From positions 27,647 to 68,257 of the forward strand of contig JAPOYX010000232.1 in NCBI GenBank assembly GCA_026706345.1: 40,611 nucleotides of DNA, in the 5' to 3' direction. The stretch is from Gemmatimonadota bacterium (lineage in GTDB: Bacteria; JAAXHH01). The notes under the pieces were generated by a model. That model did not search any database, was not told the DNA's origin, and saw only the letters and a program-made list of their open reading frames with translations. The translations under genes were made by a program, and so were the position numbers. Below, piece after piece: positions 8,206-16,358 of this stretch. The first letter of the stretch is position 1, and each line of letters opens with the position of its first letter.

Positions 8206-8234
8206 ATTTTAGGGAACGGCGCATACCGTGTCAA
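8206..8234 (-). promoter_or_regulatory. Sigma-70-type promoter for the porin/TupA operon
   Basis: Minus strand: consensus TTGACA (8234-8229), a 17-nt spacer, then TAAAAT (8211-8206; 5 of 6). The predicted start site near 8199 leaves a leader of about 97 nt to the ATG at 8103. Confidence 0.65.
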
Positions 8235-8308
8235 GGGATATGATGCAGAACGGTTGGCCGCTTTCATATCGCATGTACCGTGGCTTCGCGCTGCTTCAGG
8301 CCGGATTG

Positions 8309-8381
8309 GCCGGTCCGGACGTATGGTACGTTTGCGAGTCCGGGGCAATATGTTAGAAGAAAGTCGCCGGTCCGGATGTAT
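8309..8381. repeat. 16-bp direct repeat in the divergent intergenic region
   Basis: GCCGGTCCGGACGTAT at 8309-8324 recurs with one change (C to T) at 8366-8381, a 57-bp period. The core GGTCCGGAC is partly palindromic, so paired binding sites for a regulator are possible. Confidence 0.5.
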
Positions 8382-8441
8382 TCATAAATAGTACAGGCTG
8401 ATCTGCCTATGCCGCGTCTCCGGCCGCGGCAACATTAAGGG

Positions 8442-8470
8442 TTGTTCCGATCACGCGGCAGGCATATATT
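8442..8470 (+). promoter_or_regulatory. Possible sigma-70 promoter for the 8569-onward cluster
   Basis: TTGTTC (8442-8447), a 17-nt spacer, then TATATT (8465-8470; 5 of 6). A start near 8477 gives about 92 nt of leader. The spacing is right, but the -35 is weak (3 of 6). Confidence 0.4.
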
Positions 8471-8568
8471 CGACATCGAAACATGCCGCCCGCAGCGTAC
8501 GGCGGGGTGTATTCGAGCCCGGCGGCCGATCTTCACAGCCGCTTTCATCTCTTTCAGGGAGACGATTC

Positions 8569-9831
8569 ATGTTGAACGGTATCAACGAAACGGCCAGGAC
8601 CGGCGTATCCCGCCGCCGGTTTCTCACGGGCGCACTGGCGACCGGCGCCGCGCTGACGCTGGCCGATCGCCTCGCCCTGGCCCAGACCATGGCATCAGGC
8701 GGCCTTACCGCCAAGGACATACACGGGATCGGCGTCGAACCGGGTCTCGTCCGCATGGCGCTGAATGAAAACCCCATCGGACCGTCCCCGCGGGCCTTGC
8801 AGGCCATCGCCGAGAACATGTTCAAGATCAACCGGTATTCCTTCGGCGGCGGCGACATCTTCGGCGCGCTGGCCGAATTCGACGGCATCGAACTGCCGCC
8901 TCCTCGCGAACTGCCGCCCGGCATGCGTGGCATGGGCGGGGGAGGAGGATTCCGCTTCAGGAGGCAAACACCCTTCTTCATCACGGCGGGATCCGGCGCG
9001 CTGCTTACCCAGATCGCGCTGGCCTACCTGAGCAAGGGCGGTACCGAGGTGATCGAGGCGGACATGGGGTACGGCGACGTTTCGCGTGACGCCGAGGACT
9101 ACCAGGAAGCGGGCCTCGACGTAAACATCATCCGCACGCCCGTGAAGGACCACAAGCACGACCTGGACGCCATGCTCGCGGCGATCACGCCGAAGACCTC
9201 CGTGGTGGTCATCACCAATCCGAACAATCCGACCGGTACGCTGCTGTCTTTCGAAGAGACGGAGAAATTCGTTGCCGCCGTGCCCTCGAATGTACTCGTG
9301 GTCATCGACGAGGCTTACATTCATTTCGTCAAGGATCCCCAATACAGGACCGCGGCGTCCCTCGCTACGAAGCATGACAACGTGATTGTCACCCGGACCT
9401 TCTCCAAGGTCTTCGGCATGCCGGGCATGCGGCTCGGATACGGAATCTGCAGCCAGGCCATCCAGGAGAAACTCCGGTTCTACAGCACGGGCCGCGCCAA
9501 CGCCCTGGCCTACGCCGCGGGCGAGGCGTCGCTGAAGGACAGGAACCACTACAACCGTTCCCGGGCCGTGGTTCAGCACTTCCGGGACCGGCTGGAAGAC
9601 GAGTTTACGAAGATGGGACTGGAATACATCCCGTCCGAAAGCAATTTCATGATGGTCGACCTGGGCAAGCCATCGATGAACATCATGCGGGAGATGTTCC
9701 GCAAGGGCGTCATGGTTACGAACCGGCGCAGGCAGCAGATGCCCACGTGGATCCGCGTATCCTCCGGCGACGAGCGGGAGACGGAAGTCTTCCTCAACGT
9801 GCTGAAAGAAGCGCTGGGCAAGACCAGCTAG
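8569..9831 (+). CDS. Tat-exported HisC-like PLP-dependent aminotransferase
   Basis: A 420-residue fold-type I aminotransferase resembling histidinol-phosphate aminotransferase, but with a twin-arginine signal: SRRRFL at 14-19 followed by a hydrophobic alanine/leucine-rich stretch to about residue 38. The enzyme part has NENPIGPSP (66-74), NPNNPTG (217-223), DEAY (247-250) and the PLP-binding Lys280 in TFSKVFGMPGMRLGYG. A Pro/Gly-rich insertion (about 109-133, with GMGGGGG) interrupts the region after the substrate loop. PLP enzymes are usually cytoplasmic; Tat export of a folded cofactor-loaded enzyme is mechanistically sensible and suggests periplasmic amine transfer or a lyase role. AGGGAGA lies about 8 bases before the ATG. 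The next gene starts 16 bp downstream. Catalytic residues look intact. Confidence 0.85.
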   Translation: MLNGINETARTGVSRRRFLTGALATGAALTLADRLALAQTMASGGLTAKDIHGIGVEPGLVRMALNENPIGPSPRALQAIAENMFKINRYSFGGGDIFGALAEFDGIELPPPRELPPGMRGMGGGGGFRFRRQTPFFITAGSGALLTQIALAYLSKGGTEVIEADMGYGDVSRDAEDYQEAGLDVNIIRTPVKDHKHDLDAMLAAITPKTSVVVITNPNNPTGTLLSFEETEKFVAAVPSNVLVVIDEAYIHFVKDPQYRTAASLATKHDNVIVTRTFSKVFGMPGMRLGYGICSQAIQEKLRFYSTGRANALAYAAGEASLKDRNHYNRSRAVVQHFRDRLEDEFTKMGLEYIPSESNFMMVDLGKPSMNIMREMFRKGVMVTNRRRQQMPTWIRVSSGDERETEVFLNVLKEALGKTS

Positions 9832-9847
9832 CAGCACGGGGCCGCCA

Positions 9848-11185
9848 ATGTCGCTCATCCGCCTGCCCCTGTTCGTTACCTGGGGCCTGGTCGTCCTGTG
9901 GTTCCTGCTGGACGTCACGAACCTCGTGGCGGGCGGACCCTTCAGTATCAACTGGACCATTCCGGCCGCCGCCGCCTGGCTCTCGGTCATCTGTCTCCGC
10001 GCGGGCAGGGGTTACGGCGGATTTCTTTCCGCGGCACTGATCTATACGGCGGGCGTCCGCCTGCTGGTCATACTGCTGGCGATACTGGGCAAGACGGCCG
10101 GGCTCGAAGGCGAGTATTTCACCTGGGGACGCAGCGCGCTGTTCGGCCTGGTCATTCCCCACGTCGTCCTGTGGCCGGTCGTCACCTTCATTGCGGGCAC
10201 GCTGATCTGGCCGGTTCTGGCCCTGGCCATGCGCCGGAGACAGGTCTCGTACCGGGGCGCTGCCATGGGCGTTGTGGTTATTCTTCTTATCGTCTTCATC
10301 GGCCTGCCATACCTCATATCGACCCTGTACACCGGCGGCGTGGGGCCTCGTCGCAAGGCGCAGAACACGCCTGCGGACTATGGGCTGGCCTACGAAGACT
10401 TGACGCTGACCACGACCGACGGTGTGAAGCTGGCCGCCTGGTACATCCCGAACGACACCGGCCGGGGCACGGTCATCTACTGCCATGGCCACACCAATCA
10501 CCGGGGCCAGATGCTCGACCAGGCCGCCTTTCTTCACGAAAACGGGTTCAGCGGGCTCCTGATCGACTTCCGCCGCCACGGGGACAGTGACGGCGATTTG
10601 ACCACATTCGGTTATTATGAATGGCGCGACGTGCAGGCGGCCCTGAGGTACGCGGTCGACGAGCGGGGCGAAGAGGGACCGGTCATCCTGTGGGGCATTT
10701 CCATGGGCGCGGCCACCGCGCTGCTCACGGCGGCGGAAGAGTCCGAGATCGACGCCGTCATCGCCGAGAGCAGCTTCTACGCGGCCTCCGAAACGCTGCG
10801 CGGCGACCTGAGCCGGATGTTCGGCCTGCCCACGGTACCCTTCGGGTTTCTGACGGGTACCATCACGGAACTCCGCGTGGGCATCAAGATTGATTCTCTG
10901 GACCTCGGCCGGGCAGTATCCGGCCTGGGGGACACGGCCGTGCTCCTCGTGGGCGGCACGGCGGACCGTCGTATGCCGCTGTCGAACAACGAGCGGCTGT
11001 ACGATCAGGTCCCCGGCGCGAAGAAGGAGAACTACGTCGTTGAGGGAGGCACCCACGGCGACATTTGGGAAATGGCGCGGGACGAATACGGGGACAGGGT
11101 CCTGGCATTCCTGAAGAGGTCGGGGTTTCCCGATCACCCGGAGCCGTCCGCCGGAGATGGGGATTCCGAAGAGATCACCAGATAG
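9848..11185 (+). CDS. Membrane-anchored alpha/beta hydrolase (serine hydrolase)
   Basis: A 445-residue protein. The first about 160 residues contain several hydrophobic helices (about 5-25, 38-52, 58-82, 97-127 and 137-160). A soluble alpha/beta-hydrolase domain follows from about 180. It shows the oxyanion-type segment [10 protein letters not shown] (211-220), the nucleophile elbow GISMG with Ser285, a candidate acid Asp373 in GTADRRMP, and His403 in EGGTHGD. This is the layout of BAAT/DUF1749-like or prolyl-oligopeptidase-like esterases fused to a membrane region. The substrate is unknown. The gene sits between the exported aminotransferase (16 bp) and the deiodinase-like gene (17 bp), consistent with one transcript. 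Confidence 0.8.
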   Translation: MSLIRLPLFVTWGLVVLWFLLDVTNLVAGGPFSINWTIPAAAAWLSVICLRAGRGYGGFLSAALIYTAGVRLLVILLAILGKTAGLEGEYFTWGRSALFGLVIPHVVLWPVVTFIAGTLIWPVLALAMRRRQVSYRGAAMGVVVILLIVFIGLPYLISTLYTGGVGPRRKAQNTPADYGLAYEDLTLTTTDGVKLAAWYIPNDTGRGTVIYCHGHTNHRGQMLDQAAFLHENGFSGLLIDFRRHGDSDGDLTTFGYYEWRDVQAALRYAVDERGEEGPVILWGISMGAATALLTAAEESEIDAVIAESSFYAASETLRGDLSRMFGLPTVPFGFLTGTITELRVGIKIDSLDLGRAVSGLGDTAVLLVGGTADRRMPLSNNERLYDQVPGAKKENYVVEGGTHGDIWEMARDEYGDRVLAFLKRSGFPDHPEPSAGDGDSEEITR

Positions 11186-11202
11186 AGAAAAGGGGAACAG
11201 GC

Positions 11203-11871
11203 GTGAAAGATCCCGTGTTTCGACCCCTGTCGACCTACCAGGAATACCCGCCCGATGAGATGGAGCGGCGGGCGGAAGCATTCTACCGGGCGCTTAGCCG
11301 GCGGCGCACGGTCCGTGATTTCTCCGACCGGCCCGTGCCGAAGTCGATCGTCGATAACTGCCTGCTGGCGGCCGGAACGGCGCCCAGCGGCGCGAACATG
11401 CAGCCGTGGCATTTCGCCGCGGTGTCCGATCCGGAGATCAAAGCGAAAATCCGCGTCGCCGCCGAGCGGGAGGAGCGACAGTTCTACCGCGAGAAAGCGC
11501 CGCAGGAATGGCTCGACGCCCTGGCTCCGCTGGGAACCGACGAACACAAGCTTTTCCTTGAAACAGCCCCGTGGCTGATCGCGATCTTCGTCCAGCGCCA
11601 CGGCGTGCTGCCCGACGGCCGGAGCGTCAAGCACTATTACGCCCTGGAATCGGTGGGTATCGCCACGGGGATGCTGATCGCGGCGGTGCATCAGGCCGGC
11701 CTGGCGTCGCTCACCCACACGCCGAGTCCCATGAATTTCCTGAACCGCCTGCTCGGCAGGCCGGCCAATGAGCGTCCCTTTCTGCTCCTGGTCGTCGGCT
11801 ACCCGGCGGATGACGCGGAAGTGCCGGTAATCACGAAGAAGCCGCTCGAGGACATTGCCTCGTTTGTTTGA
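11203..11871 (+). CDS. Iodotyrosine deiodinase-like nitroreductase (halotyrosine dehalogenase)
   Basis: A 222-residue FMN-dependent nitroreductase-fold protein that closely tracks the iodotyrosine deiodinase (IYD) subfamily. The FMN-binding start is [14 protein letters not shown] (33-46), then [15 protein letters not shown] (57-71), matching the [13 protein letters not shown] of IYD. The IYD substrate lid is Glu157-Tyr161-Lys182 in the human enzyme; here E91, Y95 and K116 keep both spacings (4 and 21). Downstream come [14 protein letters not shown] and LLGRPANE, also IYD-like. IYD uses reduced FMN to remove halogen from mono- or dihalotyrosine. The GTG at 11203 has AGGGGA upstream and gives the usual family start and length; a longer upstream frame overlaps the hydrolase gene. 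Other nitroreductases (BluB, NfsB) lack this lid. Role inferred: salvage or detoxification of halogenated tyrosine. Confidence 0.85.
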   Translation: MKDPVFRPLSTYQEYPPDEMERRAEAFYRALSRRRTVRDFSDRPVPKSIVDNCLLAAGTAPSGANMQPWHFAAVSDPEIKAKIRVAAEREERQFYREKAPQEWLDALAPLGTDEHKLFLETAPWLIAIFVQRHGVLPDGRSVKHYYALESVGIATGMLIAAVHQAGLASLTHTPSPMNFLNRLLGRPANERPFLLLVVGYPADDAEVPVITKKPLEDIASFV

Positions 11872-11908
11872 GGCGGACGCGGCGAGGACGAAGGATAGAG
11901 GAGGTCGC

Positions 11909-12784
11909 ATGCGCGGGTCGATCGTGCCGGTGGTAACACCTTTCAAGAACGGGTCGCTGGACCTGGCCGGCCTGGCCGGTCTGGTCGAATGGCAGATCCG
12001 GAGCGGGTCCCATGGCGTATCGGTGCAGGGGACGACGGGCGAACCGGGCTCGCTGTCCCTCGAGGAGCGCAAGGAAGTGATCCGCGCCGCGGCCGCTGCG
12101 GTGGACGGAAGGGTGCCCTTCGTACCGGGCAGCGCGTCCACCAACCACGAGGAGTCCATCGAACTCTCCCGCTTCGCCCAGTCCATGGGCGCCGACGCCC
12201 TGCTCTTCATCGCGCCGTACTACAGCCGGCCCGGCCAGGAAGGCATTTACCGTCATTTCGACGCATTGGCCAAATCCGTCGACTTGCCGGTTATCCTGTA
12301 CAACATCCCCGGGCGCACAGCCGTCAACATCGAAATCGATACCGTGGCGCGGCTGAAGGAGGCCAACGACAATCTCATCGGCGTCAAGGAGTCGAACAAG
12401 GATTTCGAGCATATCAACCGGCTCCTGCACCGTATGGGCAGGGACTTCCTCGTATACTCCGGGATCGAACTGCTTTGCTATCCGATTCTCGCCATCGGCG
12501 GGGCGGGATTCGTGAGTGCCACGGGGAATCTGATGCCGGCGGAAGTGGCACGGCTGTACGACCTGGTACAGGAAGGGAGATGGCTGGACGCGCGCGAACT
12601 CCACTACCACATGATGACGCTCAACGACGCCGTGTTCATGGAGATCAACCCCGTGCCGGTCAAGACGGCCCTGGGCATGATGGGAAAAATCAGCCCGGAG
12701 GTCAGGCTGCCCCTGGCCCCGTTATCGGAAGGGAACCACGAAAAGCTGCGCGGGATCCTGGAGGACTACGGGCTTATCAGCTAG
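11909..12784 (+). CDS. dapA: DapA-family 4-hydroxy-tetrahydrodipicolinate synthase / aldolase
   Basis: A 291-residue class I TIM-barrel aldolase, the normal DapA length. It has GTTGE (41-45) for the pyruvate-binding Thr pair, YNIPGRT with Tyr131 and Arg136, and the Schiff-base Lys160 in GVKES. These are the residues expected for condensation of pyruvate with aspartate semialdehyde in lysine and diaminopimelate synthesis. The ATG at 11909 has GAGGAGG close upstream and is preferred over the 11855 frame start. Neighbours are not lysine genes, so a DapA paralogue acting on another 2-oxo acid is possible even though the motif set is canonical. It lies 37 bp after the deiodinase-like gene. Confidence 0.88.
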   Translation: MRGSIVPVVTPFKNGSLDLAGLAGLVEWQIRSGSHGVSVQGTTGEPGSLSLEERKEVIRAAAAAVDGRVPFVPGSASTNHEESIELSRFAQSMGADALLFIAPYYSRPGQEGIYRHFDALAKSVDLPVILYNIPGRTAVNIEIDTVARLKEANDNLIGVKESNKDFEHINRLLHRMGRDFLVYSGIELLCYPILAIGGAGFVSATGNLMPAEVARLYDLVQEGRWLDARELHYHMMTLNDAVFMEINPVPVKTALGMMGKISPEVRLPLAPLSEGNHEKLRGILEDYGLIS

Positions 12785-12893
12785 CCGGCCGTGGCCGTGT
12801 ACCGGCCATCGGATCGCCGGAACATGCTTTCGCCGGGTCGTGCGTTGGTTCGGACCGACCCCTTGCTCACGAAGTTCACTTGCCGGGACGATC

Positions 12894-13925
12894 ATGCCGG
12901 TTACGCCCTACCGTCTGCACTACAACGAGAACCCGCTCGGTCCCTCTCCGTTGGTGATGGACCGGATCAGGTCCCACCTGGCCGGACTCAGTCTGTATCC
13001 GCCCAGGGACGATGAAGTGCTGAGAACCCGCCTCGCGGAGTTCTACGGCAGAGGCGTGACGCCTGCGCACCTGTTCTCGACTTACAGTGGCTCCGAAGCC
13101 CTGGATCTCATCGCGCGGGTATACCTGGAACCGGGCGACGAGGTCATCGTTTGCGGTCCGACATTCCACGTTTACGCCCGGACGGCCGCGTGGCAGGGCG
13201 CGAAGGTCGTCGACGCGCCGCTCGACAACGAGGATTTCAGTGTCCGGATCGACGCGGTCATGCAGGCGGTGACGGACCGGACGCGCCTGGTATACCTGGG
13301 CAATCCCAACAATCCGACGGGTTCCATCGTTACGCGGGACGACATGGAACGGCTTCACCGGAGTCTGCCGCGCGACGTCACCGTCGTATCCGACGAGGTA
13401 TACCACCACTTCGCGACCCATACGGATTATCCGGATACGCCCGCAGATGCCGTAGCCGGGCGCAACGTGATCGTACTGCACTCTTTTTCGAAGGTCTACG
13501 GACTGGCGGGTCTTCGCGTCGGTGTGGCCATATCCCGTCCCGATATCATCGAACGCCTGGCGAGGCTTCGCAGGACGTTTCACCTGGGTTCGCTCGAGAT
13601 GGAGGCGGCTGTCGCGGCCATCGGGGACCAGGACCACGTGGCACGGTCCGTGGCGCTGGCGGAGCGCGGCAAGAAGTGGCTTTACGCCGCCTTCGATCGA
13701 TTGAAACTCACCTACTGGCCGAGTGAAGGCAACTTCATTCTGTTCCGCACGCCGGTCCCGGCCGATGACCTTGCGGCGCGCATGGCCGACCGGGGTATTC
13801 TCGTGGGTTCGGGCAGCCGTTTCGGCCTGACGCACAGCATCCGGGTCAGCGTCGGGCTCCCGGAGGCAAACCAGGCCTTCGTATCGGCGCTGGAGGGAAT
13901 TCTGATCGACACAGGCAGGCCGTGA
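12894..13925 (+). CDS. HisC-like class I/II aminotransferase, cytoplasmic
   Basis: A 343-residue PLP aminotransferase of the histidinol-phosphate aminotransferase type. It shows HYNENPLGPSP (9-19), GNPNNPTG (136-143), DEVY (167-170) and the PLP Lys200 in HSFSKVYGLAGLRVG. Unlike the exported homologue at 8569 it has no signal peptide or Gly-rich insertion. The ATG at 12894 is preferred because the next codons read straight into the family N-terminus; the possible upstream start at 12840 adds residues that look out of frame with the family, and neither has a strong ribosome-binding site. No other his genes are present, so it may act on another amino acid or phosphonate-type substrate. Degenerate 24-bp repeats follow the stop. 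Confidence 0.82.
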   Translation: MPVTPYRLHYNENPLGPSPLVMDRIRSHLAGLSLYPPRDDEVLRTRLAEFYGRGVTPAHLFSTYSGSEALDLIARVYLEPGDEVIVCGPTFHVYARTAAWQGAKVVDAPLDNEDFSVRIDAVMQAVTDRTRLVYLGNPNNPTGSIVTRDDMERLHRSLPRDVTVVSDEVYHHFATHTDYPDTPADAVAGRNVIVLHSFSKVYGLAGLRVGVAISRPDIIERLARLRRTFHLGSLEMEAAVAAIGDQDHVARSVALAERGKKWLYAAFDRLKLTYWPSEGNFILFRTPVPADDLAARMADRGILVGSGSRFGLTHSIRVSVGLPEANQAFVSALEGILIDTGRP

Positions 13926-13946
13926 AGACCGACGGACGCTGACTTT

Positions 13947-14031
13947 CGACCGGCAACTGGTGCAGACTTTCGGTCGACGACCGGTGCAGACCTTCGACCG
14001 GCAACTGGTGCAGACTTTTGGTCGACGACCG
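13947..14031. repeat. Tandem repeat of about 24/48 bp after the HisC-like gene
   Basis: A 48-bp unit starting at 13947 recurs at 13995. Within each unit two diverged 24-bp halves share a TCGAC...GGTGCAGAC pattern. The gene's own end (about 13908-13931) shows weaker similarity to these units (roughly 12 of 17 aligned bases), so the array may derive from the gene terminus. Confidence 0.75.
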
Positions 14032-14040
14032 CCGACGTCA

Positions 14041-14055
14041 GATATCTTAGATATC
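14041..14055. promoter_or_regulatory. 15-bp palindrome upstream of the GSAM-like gene, possible operator
   Basis: GATATCT-T-AGATATC is a perfect 7+1+7 inverted repeat 40 bp before the ATG at 14095. Its position suits a repressor site, but no clear promoter hexamers flank it. Confidence 0.3.
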
Positions 14056-14094
14056 ACTGAGCAGTAAACTGAGTTACAGTACGAAGGGAAACGC

Positions 14095-15390
14095 ATGTCA
14101 CAGGCTGCATTGCTGGAACGGGCCGAACGGGTCCTGGTCGGCGGATCAAACGGGGAATTCCGCCTCCCGCCGGAAGCCAACCTGGTAGTTTCCCACGGCG
14201 AGGGCGTGACGATTCACGACACCGCGGGAAGAGCGTACATCGACTTTCTCCTGGGCTCCGGTCCGATGATCCTGGGCCACGGCCATCCCGATGTGGTGGA
14301 GGCGGTGACCCGCCAGGTCTCGCGGGGAACGACGTTCATGGCCCTCAACGAGCCGGCTATCGAGCTGGCCGAAAGGGTAGTCGAGGCCGCCCCCTGCGGA
14401 GAGAAGATCCGCCTGGTGGTCACCGGTTCCGAATCGATCCAGTTCGCCCTGCGGGCCGCCCGGTCGTTCACGGGGAAGGACCGCTACCTCCGTTTCGAAG
14501 GGGGCTGGCACGGGGTGAGCGATTCTGCGTTGCATGGAGCCCGGACGCTGCATCCCGGCGCCTATCCCGCCACGGCGCCGGACGGCGGCGGCATTCCGAG
14601 GAGTTGGTCGGCCGACGTGCTGGCCACGCCCTTCAACGACGTGGACCAGGCCGTGGAGGTGGTGGAAAAACACAAGGGCGAGCTCGCCGCGATACTCATC
14701 GAGCCCCTGCAACGGTGCATCCTCCCCCGGCCGGGGTTCTTCGACGCGATGCGCGAACTGGCCACGCGCCACGGCATCGTCCTCATCTTCGACGAGATCG
14801 TCACGGGGTTCCGCATGGCCTGGGGCGGCGCCCAGGAACGCTACGGCGTGACGCCGGACCTGGCGGTCTACGGAAAGACCATCAGCGGCGGCTATCCCAT
14901 GGCCGCCATCTGCGGACGCGCCGACGTGATGGACGTCATGGACGGCTGGCGACCGGCGGACGATCCGAGGCGGATCATCGTATCCGGCACCTTCAACGGC
15001 TATCCCGTCGGCGCCGTCGCCGGCCTGGCCACCCTTGACGTGCTGGAACGGCCGGGGATATACGAACGGCTCTTCGCCATGGGCGGTCGCATAACCCGGG
15101 AGATCACGGCCATGGGCGACCGCCATTCGATCCCCCTGCTCGTCGGCGGCGAAGGCCCCGTGCTCCAGGTGCTGTTCACGGACGAGCGGGAGATCATCGA
15201 CTACGGGTCCATGTTCCGCGCCGACAAGCAGAAGGCCTTCGTCTTCGGCGTCGAGATGATCAAGCGCGGCCTCTTCGTGAGTCCCTATGAGAAGATCTAC
15301 CTGTCCCTCGCGCACACGGACGCCCACATCGACCGGCTTCTGCAGTCGGCCGAAGAGGTGCTGCGGGACGTAATCGCGAAAATGGATTGA
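14095..15390 (+). CDS. Class III aminotransferase, glutamate-1-semialdehyde aminomutase-like
   Basis: A 431-residue PLP enzyme of the HemL/omega-aminotransferase group. It has FLLGSGPMILGHGHP (51-65), GSESIQFALRAAR (111-123), the PLP-contact DEIVTGFR (233-240) and the Schiff-base Lys261 in YGKTISGGYPMAA. The order and length fit glutamate-1-semialdehyde 2,1-aminomutase relatives. Genuine HemL would serve tetrapyrrole synthesis, but no hem genes are nearby, and many paralogues of this family handle other amino acids. AAGGGA lies about 7 bases before the ATG. It is separated from the preceding gene by 169 bp containing the repeat array and a palindrome, so it may have its own promoter. Confidence 0.82.
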   Translation: MSQAALLERAERVLVGGSNGEFRLPPEANLVVSHGEGVTIHDTAGRAYIDFLLGSGPMILGHGHPDVVEAVTRQVSRGTTFMALNEPAIELAERVVEAAPCGEKIRLVVTGSESIQFALRAARSFTGKDRYLRFEGGWHGVSDSALHGARTLHPGAYPATAPDGGGIPRSWSADVLATPFNDVDQAVEVVEKHKGELAAILIEPLQRCILPRPGFFDAMRELATRHGIVLIFDEIVTGFRMAWGGAQERYGVTPDLAVYGKTISGGYPMAAICGRADVMDVMDGWRPADDPRRIIVSGTFNGYPVGAVAGLATLDVLERPGIYERLFAMGGRITREITAMGDRHSIPLLVGGEGPVLQVLFTDEREIIDYGSMFRADKQKAFVFGVEMIKRGLFVSPYEKIYLSLAHTDAHIDRLLQSAEEVLRDVIAKMD

Positions 15391-15529
15391 ACGGGCGCAG
15401 TCGCGGCCGGCCGATACGTGGAACGGCAGCGCGGACAATAACAACTACCGATGGAACCGCCGCGCTCGTCGTGCGTGACGGGCACCGCGGGCCCTGGTGG
15501 ACCGCAGAAATCACTGAAGGAGCAAACCC

Positions 15530-16252
15530 ATGAAAAACGTCCTCCTCCTGGGCGCCTCCGGCAACATCGCGCCGTTTATCATCCCCGGCCTCGAGCAACA
15601 CTACAACCTGCGCCTGGCCGATATCCGTCCCCATCCACACGGCAAACCCACCATGCACGTGGACATGGGCGACTACGGGCAGGTGCTGGAAGCCGCCCGC
15701 GGCATGGACGCGATCATGAACTGGACCGTGGTCCGGCAGGACCCCGTGGCGAGTTTCGCCGTGTCCGTCCGGGGCGCCTGGCACGTGATGAAGGCGGCGG
15801 CGGAACTTGGCATTTCGAAAATCCTGCACACGGGCCCGGAGATCATCATCCCCGGCTACTTCCACGACCACGACATCGGCGATGTTCCCCAGGCGCCGGG
15901 CACGGCCTACTATATGCTGACCAAGCACCTGGCCATGGAGATCTGCAGGATCTACGCCCGCAAGTACCGGATACACACCGTATGCTATCAGTTCAACGGA
16001 CTGGGGCCCATGCCCGAAGAGCAGGTGAGGAATACCGACCATCCGCCCTTCACCATCGTCTACGACGACCTGGTAGAGGCCTGCCGGCTGGCCCTGGAAA
16101 TCGACGAAGTACCGGACTATTTCCAGGCCTTCAACATGGGCAGCTACCTGCAGCAGGGCAAATACACCATCGACAAGGCCCGGCGCATCCTCGGCTACGA
16201 ACCCCGGACCAACCCCCAGCGGTTCTTCAAACGGCCGGTGACGGCGGGATGA
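15530..16252 (+). CDS. NAD-dependent epimerase/dehydratase family protein (extended SDR)
   Basis: A 240-residue Rossmann-fold protein. The N-terminal LLLGASGNIAP (5-15) is the nucleotide-binding loop in the GxxGxxG style of extended SDRs, and YYMLTK supplies the catalytic Tyr-x-x-x-Lys. HTGPEIIIPGYFHDHD precedes it at the usual active-site position. It is shorter than full sugar epimerases (about 310), with a small C-terminal substrate domain. The predicted role is oxidation or epimerisation of a nucleotide sugar or hydroxyacyl substrate; the exact reaction is unknown. AAGGAG lies 8 bases upstream of the ATG. A 15-bp tandem repeat begins 17 bp after the stop. Confidence 0.78.
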   Translation: MKNVLLLGASGNIAPFIIPGLEQHYNLRLADIRPHPHGKPTMHVDMGDYGQVLEAARGMDAIMNWTVVRQDPVASFAVSVRGAWHVMKAAAELGISKILHTGPEIIIPGYFHDHDIGDVPQAPGTAYYMLTKHLAMEICRIYARKYRIHTVCYQFNGLGPMPEEQVRNTDHPPFTIVYDDLVEACRLALEIDEVPDYFQAFNMGSYLQQGKYTIDKARRILGYEPRTNPQRFFKRPVTAG

Positions 16253-16269
16253 GGCAGCCGGTCTCTCCG

Positions 16270-16329
16270 ACGGCGTATATGCAAACGGCGTATATGCAAA
16301 CGGCGTATATGCAAACGGCGTATATACAA
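16270..16329. repeat. Four tandem copies of a 15-bp repeat
   Basis: The unit ACGGCGTATATGCAA is repeated at 16270, 16285, 16300 and 16315; the last copy has one change (G to A). It lies in the 106-bp gap between the epimerase and the methyltransferase genes. There are no spacers, so it is not CRISPR. Confidence 0.95.
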
Positions 16330-16358
16330 AGTAGATACGAACGGATCCACTTGCATGC

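Larger units (their letters stand above)
8104..8568. other. Divergent intergenic region of 465 bp with two predicted promoters
   Basis: Between the porin gene (minus) and the Tat-exported aminotransferase gene (plus). It holds a strong minus-strand promoter (8206-8234), a plausible plus-strand promoter (8442-8470) and a 16-bp direct repeat (8309-8324 and 8366-8381, one mismatch) built around a GGTCCGGA core. I see no credible gene in it. Confidence 0.6.

Noticed and set aside
8185-8391. A 68-codon open frame in the porin-aminotransferase gap
   Set aside because: No ribosome-binding site, no recognisable features, and it spans the predicted porin promoter.
8695-9990. Open frame of 431 codons on the minus strand opposite the Tat-exported aminotransferase
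   Set aside because: The plus-strand gene has all PLP-enzyme motifs; the antisense frame has none and no ribosome-binding site.
9794-11281. Open frame of 495 codons on the minus strand opposite the hydrolase
   Set aside because: Low-complexity Arg/Gly/Asp/Gln-rich translation typical of an antisense shadow; the hydrolase on the other strand has its catalytic triad.
11203-11871. BluB or generic NfsB nitroreductase
   Set aside because: The Glu-Tyr-Lys lid and the AGTAPSGA block are specific to the iodotyrosine deiodinase group.
16270-16329. CRISPR array
   Set aside because: The 15-bp units are directly adjacent with no spacers, and no cas genes are present.
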